A stretch of 64,000 nt of DNA from CAYHCE01 sp964355015 (lineage in GTDB: Bacteria; Cyanobacteriota; Cyanobacteriia; PCC-6307; Cyanobiaceae), in NCBI GenBank assembly GCA_964355015.1, contig CAYHCE010000010.1:1-64000 (forward strand), read 5' to 3'. The notes under the pieces are model-generated. The model had not been told where the DNA came from. It searched no databases and saw only the letters and a list, made by a program, of their open reading frames with translations. The translations under genes and the position numbers were made by a program. This document shows positions 54,989-63,365 of this stretch, piece by piece (position 1 is the stretch's first letter; each line of letters starts with the position of its first letter).

Positions 54989-56005
54989 TCAGACCGAACC
55001 GAAGGCCACCTGGCAGGCCGCATTCAGTAACTCCGCCTCCGCCGCGCTCTGGGGCTGGCGGCCATCGAGCAGCCCGCTGTTGCAGTCCGCGGTGAGCTGG
55101 TAGGTGCTCCCATCGGCGCTGACGGCGAAGGTCACCCCGGCGGTGCCCGAAGGCTGGATCGATCCATAGAGCAACTGGTAGTTGCTGCTGGGTACCAGGA
55201 TGTAAGCCTGGTTGGCGCTGATGGCGTTGTCGACGGCGTTGTTGATGATTGCGGCCGTTGCCAGCGTGCCGACGCCCCAGGCGGCGGCGCTGGCTCCCCA
55301 CCATCCCCAGGCGGGGGTGCTCCAACCGCCGTACCAGCCGTTGTTCCAGGGTCGCGCCACTCCCCAGCCTGCCCTCGCCCAGCCTGGATTCACATTCACG
55401 TTGTTGATGTCGACCCGCCGGTTCCAGTTCTGATTGACGTTCCGATTGATATTGCTGCTTACATTCCGATTGACATTCCGATTGACATTGGTATTGACAC
55501 TGCGATTGATGTCTCGGTTGACATTGCTGTTGATGTCGCGATTCACGTCACGGTTGAGTCCGGCCGAGCCGTTCCGGTTCTGCCCGACGGGAGTGCTGCG
55601 GTTGAGGTCCCGGCTGCCGCTCTGAGGGACCCGGTCACGGTTGCCGGCCGATCCGCTGAAGTCCCGGCTACCCGCTGGTCGGTCGATCGAGGGCCGCGCA
55701 CGGTCGCTTCCCACATTGTTGCTCCAGCCTCCGGTGGGCCTGCTTGAGCCACGGTTCAGCCCGCCGCCGGCGCCACTGAAGCCGCTCTGGGCTCGGGAGC
55801 CACCTCCACCCCCACGGCTTCCGCCACCGCCCCCACCGCCACGGCTTCCGCCACCGCCACCGCCACGGCCACGGCCACCTCCGCCTCCACGCGCAATCAA
55901 CAGAGTCGACCCCGAGTTGTCGGGGTGATCCGTGGCCAGAGCTGAGCCGGCAGGCACCAGCAGCAGTCCGGTCAGCAGCAGAGCGAATCCAGAGGAAATC
56001 TTCAT
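54989..56005 (-). CDS. Secreted Gly-rich protein with NVNR-type Asn repeats
   Basis: This 338-residue exported protein has a signal peptide (FALLLTGLLLVPAGSALA, cut near ALAT) followed by a Gly/Arg low-complexity region (RGGGGGRGRGGGGGGSRGG). A tetrapeptide-repeat segment of NVNR, DINR and NINR units spans about residues 155-210. Then come a Trp-rich patch (WWGASAAAWG) and a folded C-terminal domain with ILVPSSNYQLLYGSIQPSG and QLTADCNSGLL. The repeats are low-complexity at DNA level too. Cell-surface location is likely; function is unknown. Its start overlaps the stop of the upstream gene by 4 bases. Confidence 0.7.
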   Translation of the reverse strand: MKISSGFALLLTGLLLVPAGSALATDHPDNSGSTLLIARGGGGGRGRGGGGGGSRGGGGGGGSRGGGGGSRAQSGFSGAGGGLNRGSSRPTGGWSNNVGSDRARPSIDRPAGSRDFSGSAGNRDRVPQSGSRDLNRSTPVGQNRNGSAGLNRDVNRDINSNVNRDINRSVNTNVNRNVNRNVSSNINRNVNQNWNRRVDINNVNVNPGWARAGWGVARPWNNGWYGGWSTPAWGWWGASAAAWGVGTLATAAIINNAVDNAISANQAYILVPSSNYQLLYGSIQPSGTAGVTFAVSADGSTYQLTADCNSGLLDGRQPQSAAEAELLNAACQVAFGSV

Positions 56006-56496
56006 TTCAGAACCAGATCGCAGCCGGCGTCGTAGCAGCTGGCGTTCACACGCCCGTCGGGGCCGAAGTGCACCTTGACCAGGTCACGGCCCGTCATGGC
56101 GTCGGCTTTGTTTTCACGGACGCTGTTGAGATAGTTCGGGTTGACCACGCAGAGCTCGCGGCCGTTGAAGCAGATCGTGTTCGTGGAGAACCGGGCTTCG
56201 GCGCGCTGCAGCGGCTGCCACTGCTTCGTGGCGGCGATCCAGCGATCCATCCGCACCGGATTCTCCGTGACCCGGATCGTCTCGATCACCTGGCCGATGC
56301 GGTGGCGATAGAGGGTGGCGGTTCCGTCGTTGACCGCCTCCACGCGGCAGGGCACCGGGGCGGTCTCGTTCAGGCTGCAGACGGTGTCCAGCTTGTAGAG
56401 CACCTCGCTCCTGGCTGCGGATGGAGCCAGGAGCACGGCAGACGTGAGGGCTGCCAGCACAAGGCTGGAGCGGGCGATGAGCAGGCGCGTGTGCAT
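56002..56496 (-). CDS. Secreted protein of unknown family
   Basis: The ~164-residue product from ATG 56496 has a signal peptide (SLVLAALTSAVLLAPSAARS, cut near ARSE) followed by EVLYKLDTVCSLNETAPVPC, VEAVNDGTATLYRHRIGQ and a C-terminal FNGRELCVVNPNYLNSV with VNASCYDAGCDL. Six or more Cys suggest disulfides. An in-frame ATG at 56538 is a poorer start. It is coupled (ATGA) to the NVNR-repeat protein downstream and both are exported, so they may form a surface pair. Confidence 0.65.
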   Translation of the reverse strand: MHTRLLIARSSLVLAALTSAVLLAPSAARSEVLYKLDTVCSLNETAPVPCRVEAVNDGTATLYRHRIGQVIETIRVTENPVRMDRWIAATKQWQPLQRAEARFSTNTICFNGRELCVVNPNYLNSVRENKADAMTGRDLVKVHFGPDGRVNASCYDAGCDLVLK

Positions 56497-56734
56497 GGAC
56501 AGGAAGGACGGATGTCGAAGCGTTGCTGTCCCAACCATGAAGCCGGCCGCGACCGAACCGCAAGCAGAAGAGAACGAAGTGACACAGGATCAGCCTGAAT
56601 CTCAGCGGCCTGATCACCGGCCTGATTCAGCGGCAGGAGCAGCCCGGGGATCCCCTGCTTACGGATCCAGCGAGCGGGCCTTGAAGGTCAAGGCAGGCCT
56701 GCAGGGCTAGCCTAAAAGTAGAGAGAGCTCACCG

Positions 56735-56923
56735 ATGACCCAGTCGCAACCATGGTTCGGGGACGCGCAGGATCCCGACGACGAACTCCACAGCGACCCC
56801 GACGAACCGCAGGAGCCCGTTTCCGACGAGCAGGAGGCCTCCGAGGCTCAGGCGGAGTGTGAGCGACCCGGAGAATGGATCACCGGCTGGGACCCGGACG
56901 CCCACCCGGAACCCATGGAGTGA
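56735..56923 (+). CDS. Small acidic protein
   Basis: The 62-residue protein is rich in Asp, Glu and Pro (DAQDPDDELHSDPDEPQEP) and ends GEWITGWDPDAHPEPME. It is predicted disordered, with no membrane segment. No family is recognised; small acidic proteins of this kind occur in picocyanobacteria. Coding is supported by composition and an ATG with nearby purine-rich bases (AGAGAG). Confidence 0.5.
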   Translation: MTQSQPWFGDAQDPDDELHSDPDEPQEPVSDEQEASEAQAECERPGEWITGWDPDAHPEPME

Positions 56924-56935
56924 CCAGGGCTGGTG

Positions 56936-57481
56936 CTAAGGCTGCGGGTGTCTGGACCCTTCGCCCGCCACCAGGTATCCACTCAGGGCCAACAGCAGCA
57001 CGCTCAGGCAGAACAGGGCCAGCGACAGGCCATCCGTGATCGGCAGGGCGAGCATGGCCTTGAAGGCCGCCACGATCAGCGCCACCACCAGGACCTTCAC
57101 CAGCTTCTCCTTGAGCTGATCGAGATTGCGGATGTCCAGCAGCCCGTTGCCGGCCGTGTCGTCCTGGCGGACGGCGTCGATCGGCGAGATCAGCAGTTCG
57201 TAGACGCCGTAGCCGAAGATCAGCAGGGCGATCCCGATCAGGTAAAGGTCGATTCCCGAAACCACCCCTCCCAGCAGCTCGGCGATGAAGCCCTTGTTGC
57301 TGCTGCCGGCGAGGAGCTGGAGGATGGAGCGGCAGATTTCCATCGTCCCGAGCGTGAAGGTGACCGCCGTACTCACCAGGCTCATGATCACCGGCAGGAT
57401 GGCCACCAGGCGCAGCTTCCACATCACCCTTTCGAAGCGTTGCTCGTAGCGCTTGCTTCGGCTCGCACCGGAAGGGGTCAT
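56936..57481 (-). CDS. UPF0114 (YqhA-like) membrane protein
   Basis: The 181-residue protein has four membrane helices: LVAILPVIMSLVSTAVTF, LYLIGIALLIFGYGVYEL, VKVLVVALIVAAFKAML and LALFCLSVLLLALSGYLV. The RFERVMWKLRLVAILPV and ELLISPID motifs fit UPF0114. The function of the family is not established. It is convergent with the acidic gene and divergent from the CDF gene. Confidence 0.85.
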   Translation of the reverse strand: MTPSGASRSKRYEQRFERVMWKLRLVAILPVIMSLVSTAVTFTLGTMEICRSILQLLAGSSNKGFIAELLGGVVSGIDLYLIGIALLIFGYGVYELLISPIDAVRQDDTAGNGLLDIRNLDQLKEKLVKVLVVALIVAAFKAMLALPITDGLSLALFCLSVLLLALSGYLVAGEGSRHPQP

Positions 57482-57668
57482 GTCTGCCTGCGCGGCTTTC
57501 CGCCCGACCCTAGAGGCCGCTGATGGGGCTGCCGCCGGGGGGCGGCCGAGCGGATCGGGCGGCGGATCGGCCAGCTGCTCCGCGAGCGATTGTCGGACCG
57601 CCTCCGTGGCGGTCTATCTCTGGTGTTCGCTTTTCCTGCCCTCCAGCAGGTGTTCGCCCGAGGTCAGC

Positions 57669-58568
57669 ATGGTTCACTCCCATCCCCGCCAGCATCAGCA
57701 CGGGCTCGGATCCCAGGGTGCCTTCCGCTGGAGCATCGTCCTCAACAGTGCTCTCTCGGGCCTGCAACTGGTGATCGGGCTGGGCTTCGGCTCGCTGGCA
57801 CTGATCGGCGACGCGGTGCACAACCTGGGCGATGTGGCGGGTCTGCTGCTGGGCTGGGGCGCTGAGCGGCTCAGCAGCCGCCCGGCGACGGAACGGTTCA
57901 CCTACGGCTTCGGCCGCAGCACCCAGCTGGCCTCCCTGCTCAACGCGGTGCTGATCCTGATGGCGGCGGCGGTGGTGATCGTCGAGGGGCTGCAGCGGTT
58001 GCGCAGCCCGGTGGAGGTCGTGAGCGGCCCCGTGGCCTGGGCGGCGGCGGCGGGCATCGTCGTCAACCTGCTTTCCGCTCGCCTGTTCGGAGACGGCCAT
58101 CAGCACGATCTCAACCGGCGTGCGGCCGTGGTGCACCTGCTCACCGATGCGGCCGTTTCGGCGGCGGTGCTGGCCAGCGCCGTTCTGGTGAGCCTGACGG
58201 GATGGAACGGGCTCGACGCGCTCACCGCGATCGGGGTGGGGCTGGCGGTGGCCTGGAGCGGCTGGGAGCTGTTCAGAGAGTCCTTGATGGTGGCGCTCGA
58301 CGGGGTGCCGAGGGACGTCGACCTGACGGCCGTGGACCGGACCCTTCGCTCTCTGCCCGGCGTCGTCAACGTGCACCATCTCCATGTCTGGGGGATGAGC
58401 ACCTCCCGGACCGCCCTGACCGCCCATCTCGCGCGCCGATCCGGGGAGATCGACGATAAGGAGCTCCTGCAGCTGGCCAAGCAGCGTCTCGAGACCCTCG
58501 GCATCGCCCACTGCACCCTCCAGCTCGAGCTTGCCGAGCCACTTTCGCCACCCCCGGCTGACCCCTGA
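57669..58568 (+). CDS. Cation diffusion facilitator (Zn/Co/Cd efflux)
   Basis: The 299-residue CDF protein exports divalent metals by proton exchange. A His-rich N terminus (HSHPRQHQH) leads to six membrane helices. The metal sites include LIGDAVHNLGDV (helix 2 with H and D) and VVHLLTDAAVS (helix 5 with H and D). The loop between helices 4 and 5 is DGHQHDLN, and the cytoplasmic C-terminal domain has VVNVHHLHVWGMSTSRTALT with metal His. ATG 57669 is chosen over longer frames that lack coding character. Short gaps on both sides show no operon partner. Confidence 0.92.
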   Translation: MVHSHPRQHQHGLGSQGAFRWSIVLNSALSGLQLVIGLGFGSLALIGDAVHNLGDVAGLLLGWGAERLSSRPATERFTYGFGRSTQLASLLNAVLILMAAAVVIVEGLQRLRSPVEVVSGPVAWAAAAGIVVNLLSARLFGDGHQHDLNRRAAVVHLLTDAAVSAAVLASAVLVSLTGWNGLDALTAIGVGLAVAWSGWELFRESLMVALDGVPRDVDLTAVDRTLRSLPGVVNVHHLHVWGMSTSRTALTAHLARRSGEIDDKELLQLAKQRLETLGIAHCTLQLELAEPLSPPPADP

Positions 58569-58642
58569 GCGATGGGCCGACCCGGCGACGGGGCGGAGCC
58601 GCTGCGCTGATGCCTCCACCTCGGTGGCCCTAGCATCGAGCC

Positions 58643-58798
58643 ATGAACGAGTCTGAGCACACCATCCCCTCTGTTGCGGCTGCAGCCGCCCTGCCCTCCG
58701 TCGACCCCACGCCGCAGCTGAAGACCGACGAATCCTGGGCATCCGGTCAGCGCAAGCGTTACCTCGCCTCCCTCGATCAGGCCGATCCACGGGTCTGA
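58643..58798 (+). CDS. Small conserved-looking protein, 51 residues
   Basis: The frame from ATG 58643 reads MNESEHTIPSVAAAAALPSV, then QLKTDESWASGQRKRYLASL and ends DQADPRV. An Ala-rich middle and a charged end suggest a small disordered or helical protein. No family is recognised. It follows the CDF gene by 74 bases. Confidence 0.45.
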   Translation: MNESEHTIPSVAAAAALPSVDPTPQLKTDESWASGQRKRYLASLDQADPRV

Positions 58799-58832
58799 GC
58801 TGAGCCTCATGCCGGCCTCGCTTCGCCTTGCC

Positions 58833-58958
58833 TCAGGCTCCCGGAGCGGCGAAGAAGCCGCGGGAGTTCAGCCAGAGCGCCAGCAGCAGGAGGGGAAGGA
58901 ACACGGCTCCGGCGATCTGCAGCTTCACCGTCGTGGCGGATCGTTGGGGCTGGGCCAT
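58833..58958 (-). CDS. Single-span membrane microprotein, 41 residues
   Basis: From ATG 58958 the product is MAQPQRSATTVKLQIAGAVF followed by LPLLLLALWLNSRGFFAAPG, i.e. one membrane helix with a short basic start. Longer in-frame starts upstream look less likely. No family is recognised. It is convergent with the 51-residue gene. Confidence 0.5.
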   Translation of the reverse strand: MAQPQRSATTVKLQIAGAVFLPLLLLALWLNSRGFFAAPGA

Positions 58959-59137
58959 GTCGGCTGAGCGGGGCGGGCTGGATGTGCTGGTGGTGAGGGC
59001 GGCTGCGCAGCCGGCAGCCGCCTGACGGAGGGACGCCACCGGAACCTAGAGCGGAAGTTCTTCTCTGAGGAGGGATTCGGCTCAGGCGCCATCGGCCAGG
59101 GCCGAGCTCCGGCCGATCTGGGACGCCCGGGCCCCCC

Positions 59138-59725
59138 TCACTGGCTCACCACCAGCTCCCTGATGCCGGTGCGCTGCAGCAGTTCCGCCAACGCCAGCAG
59201 GTCGTCGCCCCGGATCAGGCCGATGCAGCCATCGGTGCCGCTGTCGGCACCCAGGCCGGCGCTGGGATCTTGATGGATGCCAAGAGCCCGCCGCGCTGTC
59301 GGGAACTGGGGCTGCAGGCCGATCCAGACCGGACCGCCCAGCTCGGGTGGGTCTTCCGGACCCACCGCCGTGATCTCGGTGACGGTGTAGTGCCCCAGCG
59401 GCAGAGGCGCCTGGCTGCCGAGCCGGTTGCGGTCGGCCTGCTGACGTCCGGCACGCCCCACCAGGGCCTCGAAGCTCCTCGGCCGCTGGCCGGGAAGGGT
59501 GAGCCGCAGTTGCCAGACCGGGTCGCCGGTGGCGGCGATGATCCGTTCGGTGCGCACGAGGATCAGCCGCCCGGCCGCCGAAGCCGGTGCAGGCTCGATC
59601 GCGGCGCTGGCCCCCCCGCTGAGCAGCCCGGCGCCGAGCAGGCCAGCGCCCACGGCCAGGCCGGCTCTTGCGAGCCTGGCGCCACCCTCACAGGCCACCT
59701 TCGTTCTGCTGCCAGGGAGCCGCAT
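59138..59725 (-). CDS. L,D-transpeptidase (YkuD-like)
   Basis: This 195-residue exported protein has a signal segment (AGLAVGAGLLGAGLLSGGAS), a domain with WQLRLTLPGQRPRSFEALVG and the catalytic H-x-S/T-D-G-C region: RALGIHQDPSAGLGADSG then TDGCIGLIRGDDLLALAEL. The Cys in TDGCIGL and the His in GIHQD match the L,D-transpeptidase active site, which usually reads SHGCxR. It would cross-link peptidoglycan or attach proteins to it. A hairpin 59091-59117 (ATCGGCC/GGCCGAT) follows its stop but has no T-run. Confidence 0.8.
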   Translation of the reverse strand: MRLPGSRTKVACEGGARLARAGLAVGAGLLGAGLLSGGASAAIEPAPASAAGRLILVRTERIIAATGDPVWQLRLTLPGQRPRSFEALVGRAGRQQADRNRLGSQAPLPLGHYTVTEITAVGPEDPPELGGPVWIGLQPQFPTARRALGIHQDPSAGLGADSGTDGCIGLIRGDDLLALAELLQRTGIRELVVSQ

Positions 59726-59835
59726 CGGCCGTGCGCGGGGGCCCGTTGATAGCGCGGCCCTCGCCGGGCGGTAAGGGGGTACAGCGGCGGGTCGTTGGCT
59801 GCTTCAGACTGGGTCGGTGGCTGTGACGTGATGGG

Positions 59836-60441
59836 ATGGCTCCGGATGGGACTCTTCCGGATGGGACTCTTCCGGATGGGACGGCTCCGGATGGGATGGG
59901 TCCGGAGCTGCGGCGGCGGGAGCGCATCAGTCGCCGCGACGGCAGTGGCATCGATCGCACCGCCCTGCTCGGTAGCTGGCGGCTGCGGGCCACATGGCCT
60001 CGCAGGGGCGAGCGTCCCGCCACCCTGGCCGCTGCCCTGCTGCGGGGCCTGCAGGCCACGCTGGCGCTCCTCCCCGGCGGCGATCCGGACGTTCTTCTGA
60101 TCCACAACAGCGTTCGCCTCGGCGCCCTGGAGCTCCGCTTCGAGGGTCGGGCACGGCTGGAGGGGCGACGACCTCTGCTGCTGTTCCGTTTCGAAAAGCT
60201 GCAGCTGTATCTCGGCTCCAGGCTGCTGCTCGAGCGACCCATCGCCCCGTCCGTTCCCTTCCCGGAGCAGCGAGCCGGCGTGCTGCCGTTCTTTGCCCTG
60301 ATCGCCTGTGAGCGAAGGGGCCTCCCGGCTGGGAACGGCTCGGAGACCGGCTGGCTGGCGGCGCGAGGCCGTGGCGGCGGACTGGCCCTGTGGCAGCTCG
60401 AAGCCGTGCAGGCTGCCGCCGCGCCGCTACGTTTTCCCTGA
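59836..60441 (+). CDS. Conserved hypothetical with an N-terminal tandem-repeat leader
   Basis: The frame has a repeat-encoded leader (PDGTLPDGTLPDGTAPDG) and then a folded domain with GSWRLRATWPRRGERPATLA, LLRGLQATLALLPGGD, LLIHNSVRLGALELRFEGRA and RLLLERPIAP. A C-terminal GLALWQLEAVQ ends it. I recognise the look of a cyanobacterial conserved protein but cannot name the family. The true start may be the ATG after the repeats at 59896 (MGPELRRRER) if the repeats are not translated. Confidence 0.55.
   Translation: MAPDGTLPDGTLPDGTAPDGMGPELRRRERISRRDGSGIDRTALLGSWRLRATWPRRGERPATLAAALLRGLQATLALLPGGDPDVLLIHNSVRLGALELRFEGRARLEGRRPLLLFRFEKLQLYLGSRLLLERPIAPSVPFPEQRAGVLPFFALIACERRGLPAGNGSETGWLAARGRGGGLALWQLEAVQAAAAPLRFP
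59842..59901 (+). repeat. Four tandem 15-base units
   Basis: The unit CCGGATGGGACTCTT occurs twice exactly (59842-59871) and twice with changes to the last third (CCGGATGGGACGGCT and CCGGATGGGATGGGT, 59872-59901). The period is a multiple of 3, so the frame is kept and the peptide repeats PDGTL. Copy number could vary between strains by slippage. Confidence 0.8.
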
Positions 60442-60457
60442 GCCCGCCCGGCCTCCC

Positions 60458-60613
60458 CTGAAACCGTTCCTGCAGGTTCTCTTCATCACCTGGCTGCTGT
60501 TCCGTTGTCTCGAATGGCTGGGCCGGCTGCGGGCCGCCCTGGCGTGTGACCGGCTGTCCTCGGAATTCGCGCGGGAACTCCGCCGTCGCGCTCAGCCGGG
60601 CACGCTGCGCTGA
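60458..60613 (+). CDS. Possible 51-residue membrane microprotein with a CTG start
   Basis: The frame reads KPFLQVLFITWLLFRCLEWL then RAALACDRLSSEFARELRRR and ends AQPGTLR. It looks coding (one hydrophobic segment, amphipathic helix, Arg-rich tail), yet no ATG, GTG or TTG opens it. The only start near the N terminus is CTG 60458, and a longer frame would cross the previous gene. No family is recognised. It is either a rare CTG start or a remnant. Confidence 0.35.
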   Translation: MKPFLQVLFITWLLFRCLEWLGRLRAALACDRLSSEFARELRRRAQPGTLR

Positions 60614-60734
60614 GAGGGCAGTGGCCGCGTCCGGCGCCGGTGTCGTTTGGCGAAGCTCTGTCAAGTCCCGCTGCGGACCTGCTGCCACGCCGCCATGGTC
60701 CGACCACAGTGAAGGCAAGCGAGGAGGATTTCCC

Positions 60735-60914
60735 ATGCACACCCACGACCTGGAAAACCACGACAACCTGTATGCCGATGAGCTCCAGATGCGTCCCGGC
60801 GAAAGCGGCGGCGATGCTCGGAAGCATGCTGTGCGGGCCTCGGTGGCCATTCTCGTGATGCTTGGCCTGCTGGGGGGCTTGGCGGCCATGAACCACGGAT
60901 TGCCTCTGGGATGA
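60735..60914 (+). CDS. Single-span membrane microprotein, 59 residues
   Basis: The product is MHTHDLENHDNLYADELQMR with a polar middle and one hydrophobic helix (AILVMLGLLGGLAAM). A GAGGAGG ribosome binding site lies 8-10 bases before ATG 60735. The stop lies in the first copy of the 20-base repeat at 60901. No family is recognised. Confidence 0.6.
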   Translation: MHTHDLENHDNLYADELQMRPGESGGDARKHAVRASVAILVMLGLLGGLAAMNHGLPLG

Positions 60915-60940
60915 GCGGTTTGCCGCTGGGATGAGCGGAT
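60901..60940 (+). repeat. Tandem 20-base repeat, two near-copies and a partial third
   Basis: TGCCTCTGGGATGAGCGGTT (60901-60920) is followed by TGCCGCTGGGATGAGCGGAT (60921-60940) and then a decayed GGCCGCTGGGA. The first copy holds the stop of the 59-residue gene. This resembles the repeat at 59842 in period-like slippage but not in sequence. Confidence 0.7.
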
Positions 60941-60991
60941 GGCCGCTGGGAGGATGGGTCGGCGTCGACGCTGATCCCAAGGCAAACCACC

Positions 60992-61384
60992 ATGCGCGCC
61001 TATGCCCTGACGGCCCTCCTCACCCTTCTGGCCCTGCTGCTGACGCAGGGCACGGCGATGCTGGTGGGACGTGCCCGCATTCGCCACGACGTGAAGCCAC
61101 CACGCATGAGCGGTCCAGCCGGTTTCGAGCGGGCGTTGCGGGTGCAGCAGAACACCCTGGAGCAGGTGGTCGTTTTTCTGCCGGCGCTGTGGCTGGCCTC
61201 CCTCTTCGGCAACAGGGTGGCGGCCTCACTGTTCGGTGGTCTGTGGGTGCTGGGGCGGCTGGCCTATGCCGTGGGCTATCTGCGGGCACCCGAGCAGCGG
61301 GCGATCGGCTTCGTGGTGGGTCTTCTCGCCAGCACGGCCTTGCTTGTGATGGCTCTGGTGGGCACCGTTTCCCAGTTGTTCTGA
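60992..61384 (+). CDS. MAPEG-family membrane protein
   Basis: The 130-residue protein has four helices: LTALLTLLALLLTQGTAM, VVVFLPALWLASLFG, GGLWVLGRLAYAVGYL and VVGLLASTALLVMALVG. FERALRVQQNTLEQ between helices 1 and 2 and GRLAYAVGYL match MAPEG glutathione-linked enzymes. Whether this member is catalytic cannot be told. No operon partner is visible. Confidence 0.88.
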   Translation: MRAYALTALLTLLALLLTQGTAMLVGRARIRHDVKPPRMSGPAGFERALRVQQNTLEQVVVFLPALWLASLFGNRVAASLFGGLWVLGRLAYAVGYLRAPEQRAIGFVVGLLASTALLVMALVGTVSQLF

Positions 61385-61481
61385 GACCGCCTCGACCGTT
61401 CCAGGCGTGCCTGCCAAGGGTCACAGTGGTGACAATCCGATCACGGACTTACCACCAGGAGGGCCATCCGCCTCTGTTCTG

Positions 61482-61637
61482 ATGGTCGTGGCCATCGCCG
61501 TTACCGATGTCGGCAGCCAGCGGCTCTATCGCCTGGTCGATCCGCCTGGCCTGCCTTGCCCGGTGCTGGATGAGGTCTACGATTCCTTGGATACCGCCTG
61601 CGGCGACTGGCGCACGCTCCGATACCCAGGTTGTTGA
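61482..61637 (+). CDS. Small conserved-looking cyanobacterial protein
   Basis: The 51-residue frame from ATG 61482 reads MVVAIAVTDVGSQRLYRLVD, then PPGLPCPVLDEVYDSLDTAC and ends GDWRTLRYPGC. The RLYRLVD and PCPVLDE portions look like a cyanobacterial small protein; the C terminus seems shortened. Its stop overlaps the malic enzyme start region (61631). Confidence 0.45.
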   Translation: MVVAIAVTDVGSQRLYRLVDPPGLPCPVLDEVYDSLDTACGDWRTLRYPGC

Positions 61638-63340
61638 GTCCTCCCCCGGCGGTTCCGGCCCTGCTTCCCCTGCGCACCTCCCTGCGAGGTCGTCAGCTGC
61701 TCGCCGATGCCGCCCTGAACAAGGGCACCGCCTTCAGCCGCTGCGAACGCAGCGCCCTCGGCCTCGAAGGGCTCCTGCCCCATGCGGTGGAAAGCCTCGA
61801 TACCCAGGCCGAACGGGTCTGGCAGGCCTTTCTGGGCCTCTCCAGCGACCTTGAGCGGTTCCGCTTCGCCCAGGCCCTGCGCCAGGGCAACACCACCCTG
61901 TTTCACCGCTTTCTCGCCGACCACATCGAGGCCGTGCTGCCGATCGTCTACACCCCCACCGTGGGAGCGGCGATCCAGCGCTTCAGCCTCGATTACCGCA
62001 GCCCCTCCGGCGGTGTCTATCTGGCCGCCCCGGACGAGGATCGCCTCGAAGCGGTGCTGCGGCAGGCGTCTCCTGGCCCTGTTGACCTGATTCTGGTCAC
62101 CGATTCGCAGGGAATCCTGGGGATCGGTGACCAGGGGATCGGCGGCATCGAGATCTGCCTGGGAAAACTGGCCGTCTATACCCTCTGCGCCGGTCTCGAC
62201 CCGCTGCGCGTCCTGCCCGTCGTGCTGGATGTGGGCACCGACCGGCGCGAACTGCTCGAAGATCCTCTGTACCCCGGCTGGCGTCAGCCCCGCCTCGTCG
62301 GCGAGGCCTACGACCGCTTCCTCGCCCGGCTGGTGGAAGCGATTCGCGCCGTTTTTCCAGGCGCTCTGCTCCACTGGGAGGACTTCGGCGCCAGCCACGC
62401 CCACCAGCTGCTCGACACCTATCGCGAGCGGCTGCCGAGCTTCAACGACGACATCCAGGGCACTCGCGGCGTCGCCTGCGCGGCGGTGCTGGCCGCCTCC
62501 CGCGGCGCCCGTCTGCCGTTGGCGGAGCATCGCATCGTGGTGTTCGGAGCGGGCACGGCGGGCTGCGGCATCGCCGAGGGCCTGGTGCGGCTGCTGACGA
62601 GAGCCGGGCTGAGTGCGTCCGAGGCGCGCAGCCGGCTCTGGGCGATCGACCGCGAGGGCCTGCTGCTCGAGGGGCAGTCCGCTCTGCCGGCCATGGCGGT
62701 GGCCCTGGCCCGCCGGCCGGCCGAAGTGGCGGACTTCGTTCGTGACGATCAGGGGCGCATCGGCCTGCTGGAGGTGGTGAAGCGGGTTCGCCCCACCGTC
62801 CTGATCGGCACCTCCACCGTGCCCGGTGCCTTCGAGAGGGCGGTGGTGGAGGCGATGGCGGCGGCGGTGGAGCGACCGATCATCCTGCCTCTCTCCAACC
62901 CCACCCGGCTGGCGGAGGCCACCCCGCAGGACCTGCTCGACTGGACGGGTGGACGGGCCATGGTGGCCACCGGCAGCCCCTTCGCTCCGGTCGATCACGC
63001 CGGCTCCAGCCGCCGCATCGGACAGTGCAACAACTGTTTCCTGTTCCCGGGGCTGGGCTTCGCCTGCGTGGCCGTCGGAGCCCGGCGGGTGAGCGAGGCG
63101 ATGATCGACGCCGGCCTGGAAGCCCTGGCGGAACGGATCCCGGCGGCCTGTGATCCCGAGGCCCCCCTGATGCCGGCCCTGGCCGACGTGCGGGTCGTGT
63201 CGCGGGCAGTGGCCGAGGCGGTGGCCATCGCCGCGGTCCAGGAGGGACTGGCGACCCTGGCCGCGACAGCGGCGGAGGCGATCGAGCGGTTGGATCAGGC
63301 CACCTGGCTGCCGCTCTACCGGGTGGTGGAGGCCATCTGA
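61631..63340 (+). CDS. NAD-type malic enzyme
   Basis: This ~569-residue enzyme converts malate to pyruvate and CO2 with NAD(P) reduction. It contains LNKGTAFSRCERSALGLEGL, YTPTVGAAIQRFSLDYRSP, the metal-binding HWEDFGASHAHQLLDTY and FNDDIQGT. The nucleotide fold is IVVFGAGTAGCGIAEGL, and later LPLSNPTRLAEATPQDL and ATGSPFAPV appear. TTG 61631 or 61634 are the only nearby starts. Length matches NAD-malic enzymes. It ends 25 bases from the convergent ferredoxin gene. Confidence 0.93.
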   Translation: MLSPPPAVPALLPLRTSLRGRQLLADAALNKGTAFSRCERSALGLEGLLPHAVESLDTQAERVWQAFLGLSSDLERFRFAQALRQGNTTLFHRFLADHIEAVLPIVYTPTVGAAIQRFSLDYRSPSGGVYLAAPDEDRLEAVLRQASPGPVDLILVTDSQGILGIGDQGIGGIEICLGKLAVYTLCAGLDPLRVLPVVLDVGTDRRELLEDPLYPGWRQPRLVGEAYDRFLARLVEAIRAVFPGALLHWEDFGASHAHQLLDTYRERLPSFNDDIQGTRGVACAAVLAASRGARLPLAEHRIVVFGAGTAGCGIAEGLVRLLTRAGLSASEARSRLWAIDREGLLLEGQSALPAMAVALARRPAEVADFVRDDQGRIGLLEVVKRVRPTVLIGTSTVPGAFERAVVEAMAAAVERPIILPLSNPTRLAEATPQDLLDWTGGRAMVATGSPFAPVDHAGSSRRIGQCNNCFLFPGLGFACVAVGARRVSEAMIDAGLEALAERIPAACDPEAPLMPALADVRVVSRAVAEAVAIAAVQEGLATLAATAAEAIERLDQATWLPLYRVVEAI

Positions 63341-63365
63341 GCGTCAGACCAACCGGGCCCGCCGC

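Noticed and set aside
59091..59117. Hairpin ATCGGCC/GGCCGAT after the L,D-transpeptidase gene
   Set aside because: Stem of 7 bases with a 13-base loop and no T-run on either strand; too weak to call a terminator.
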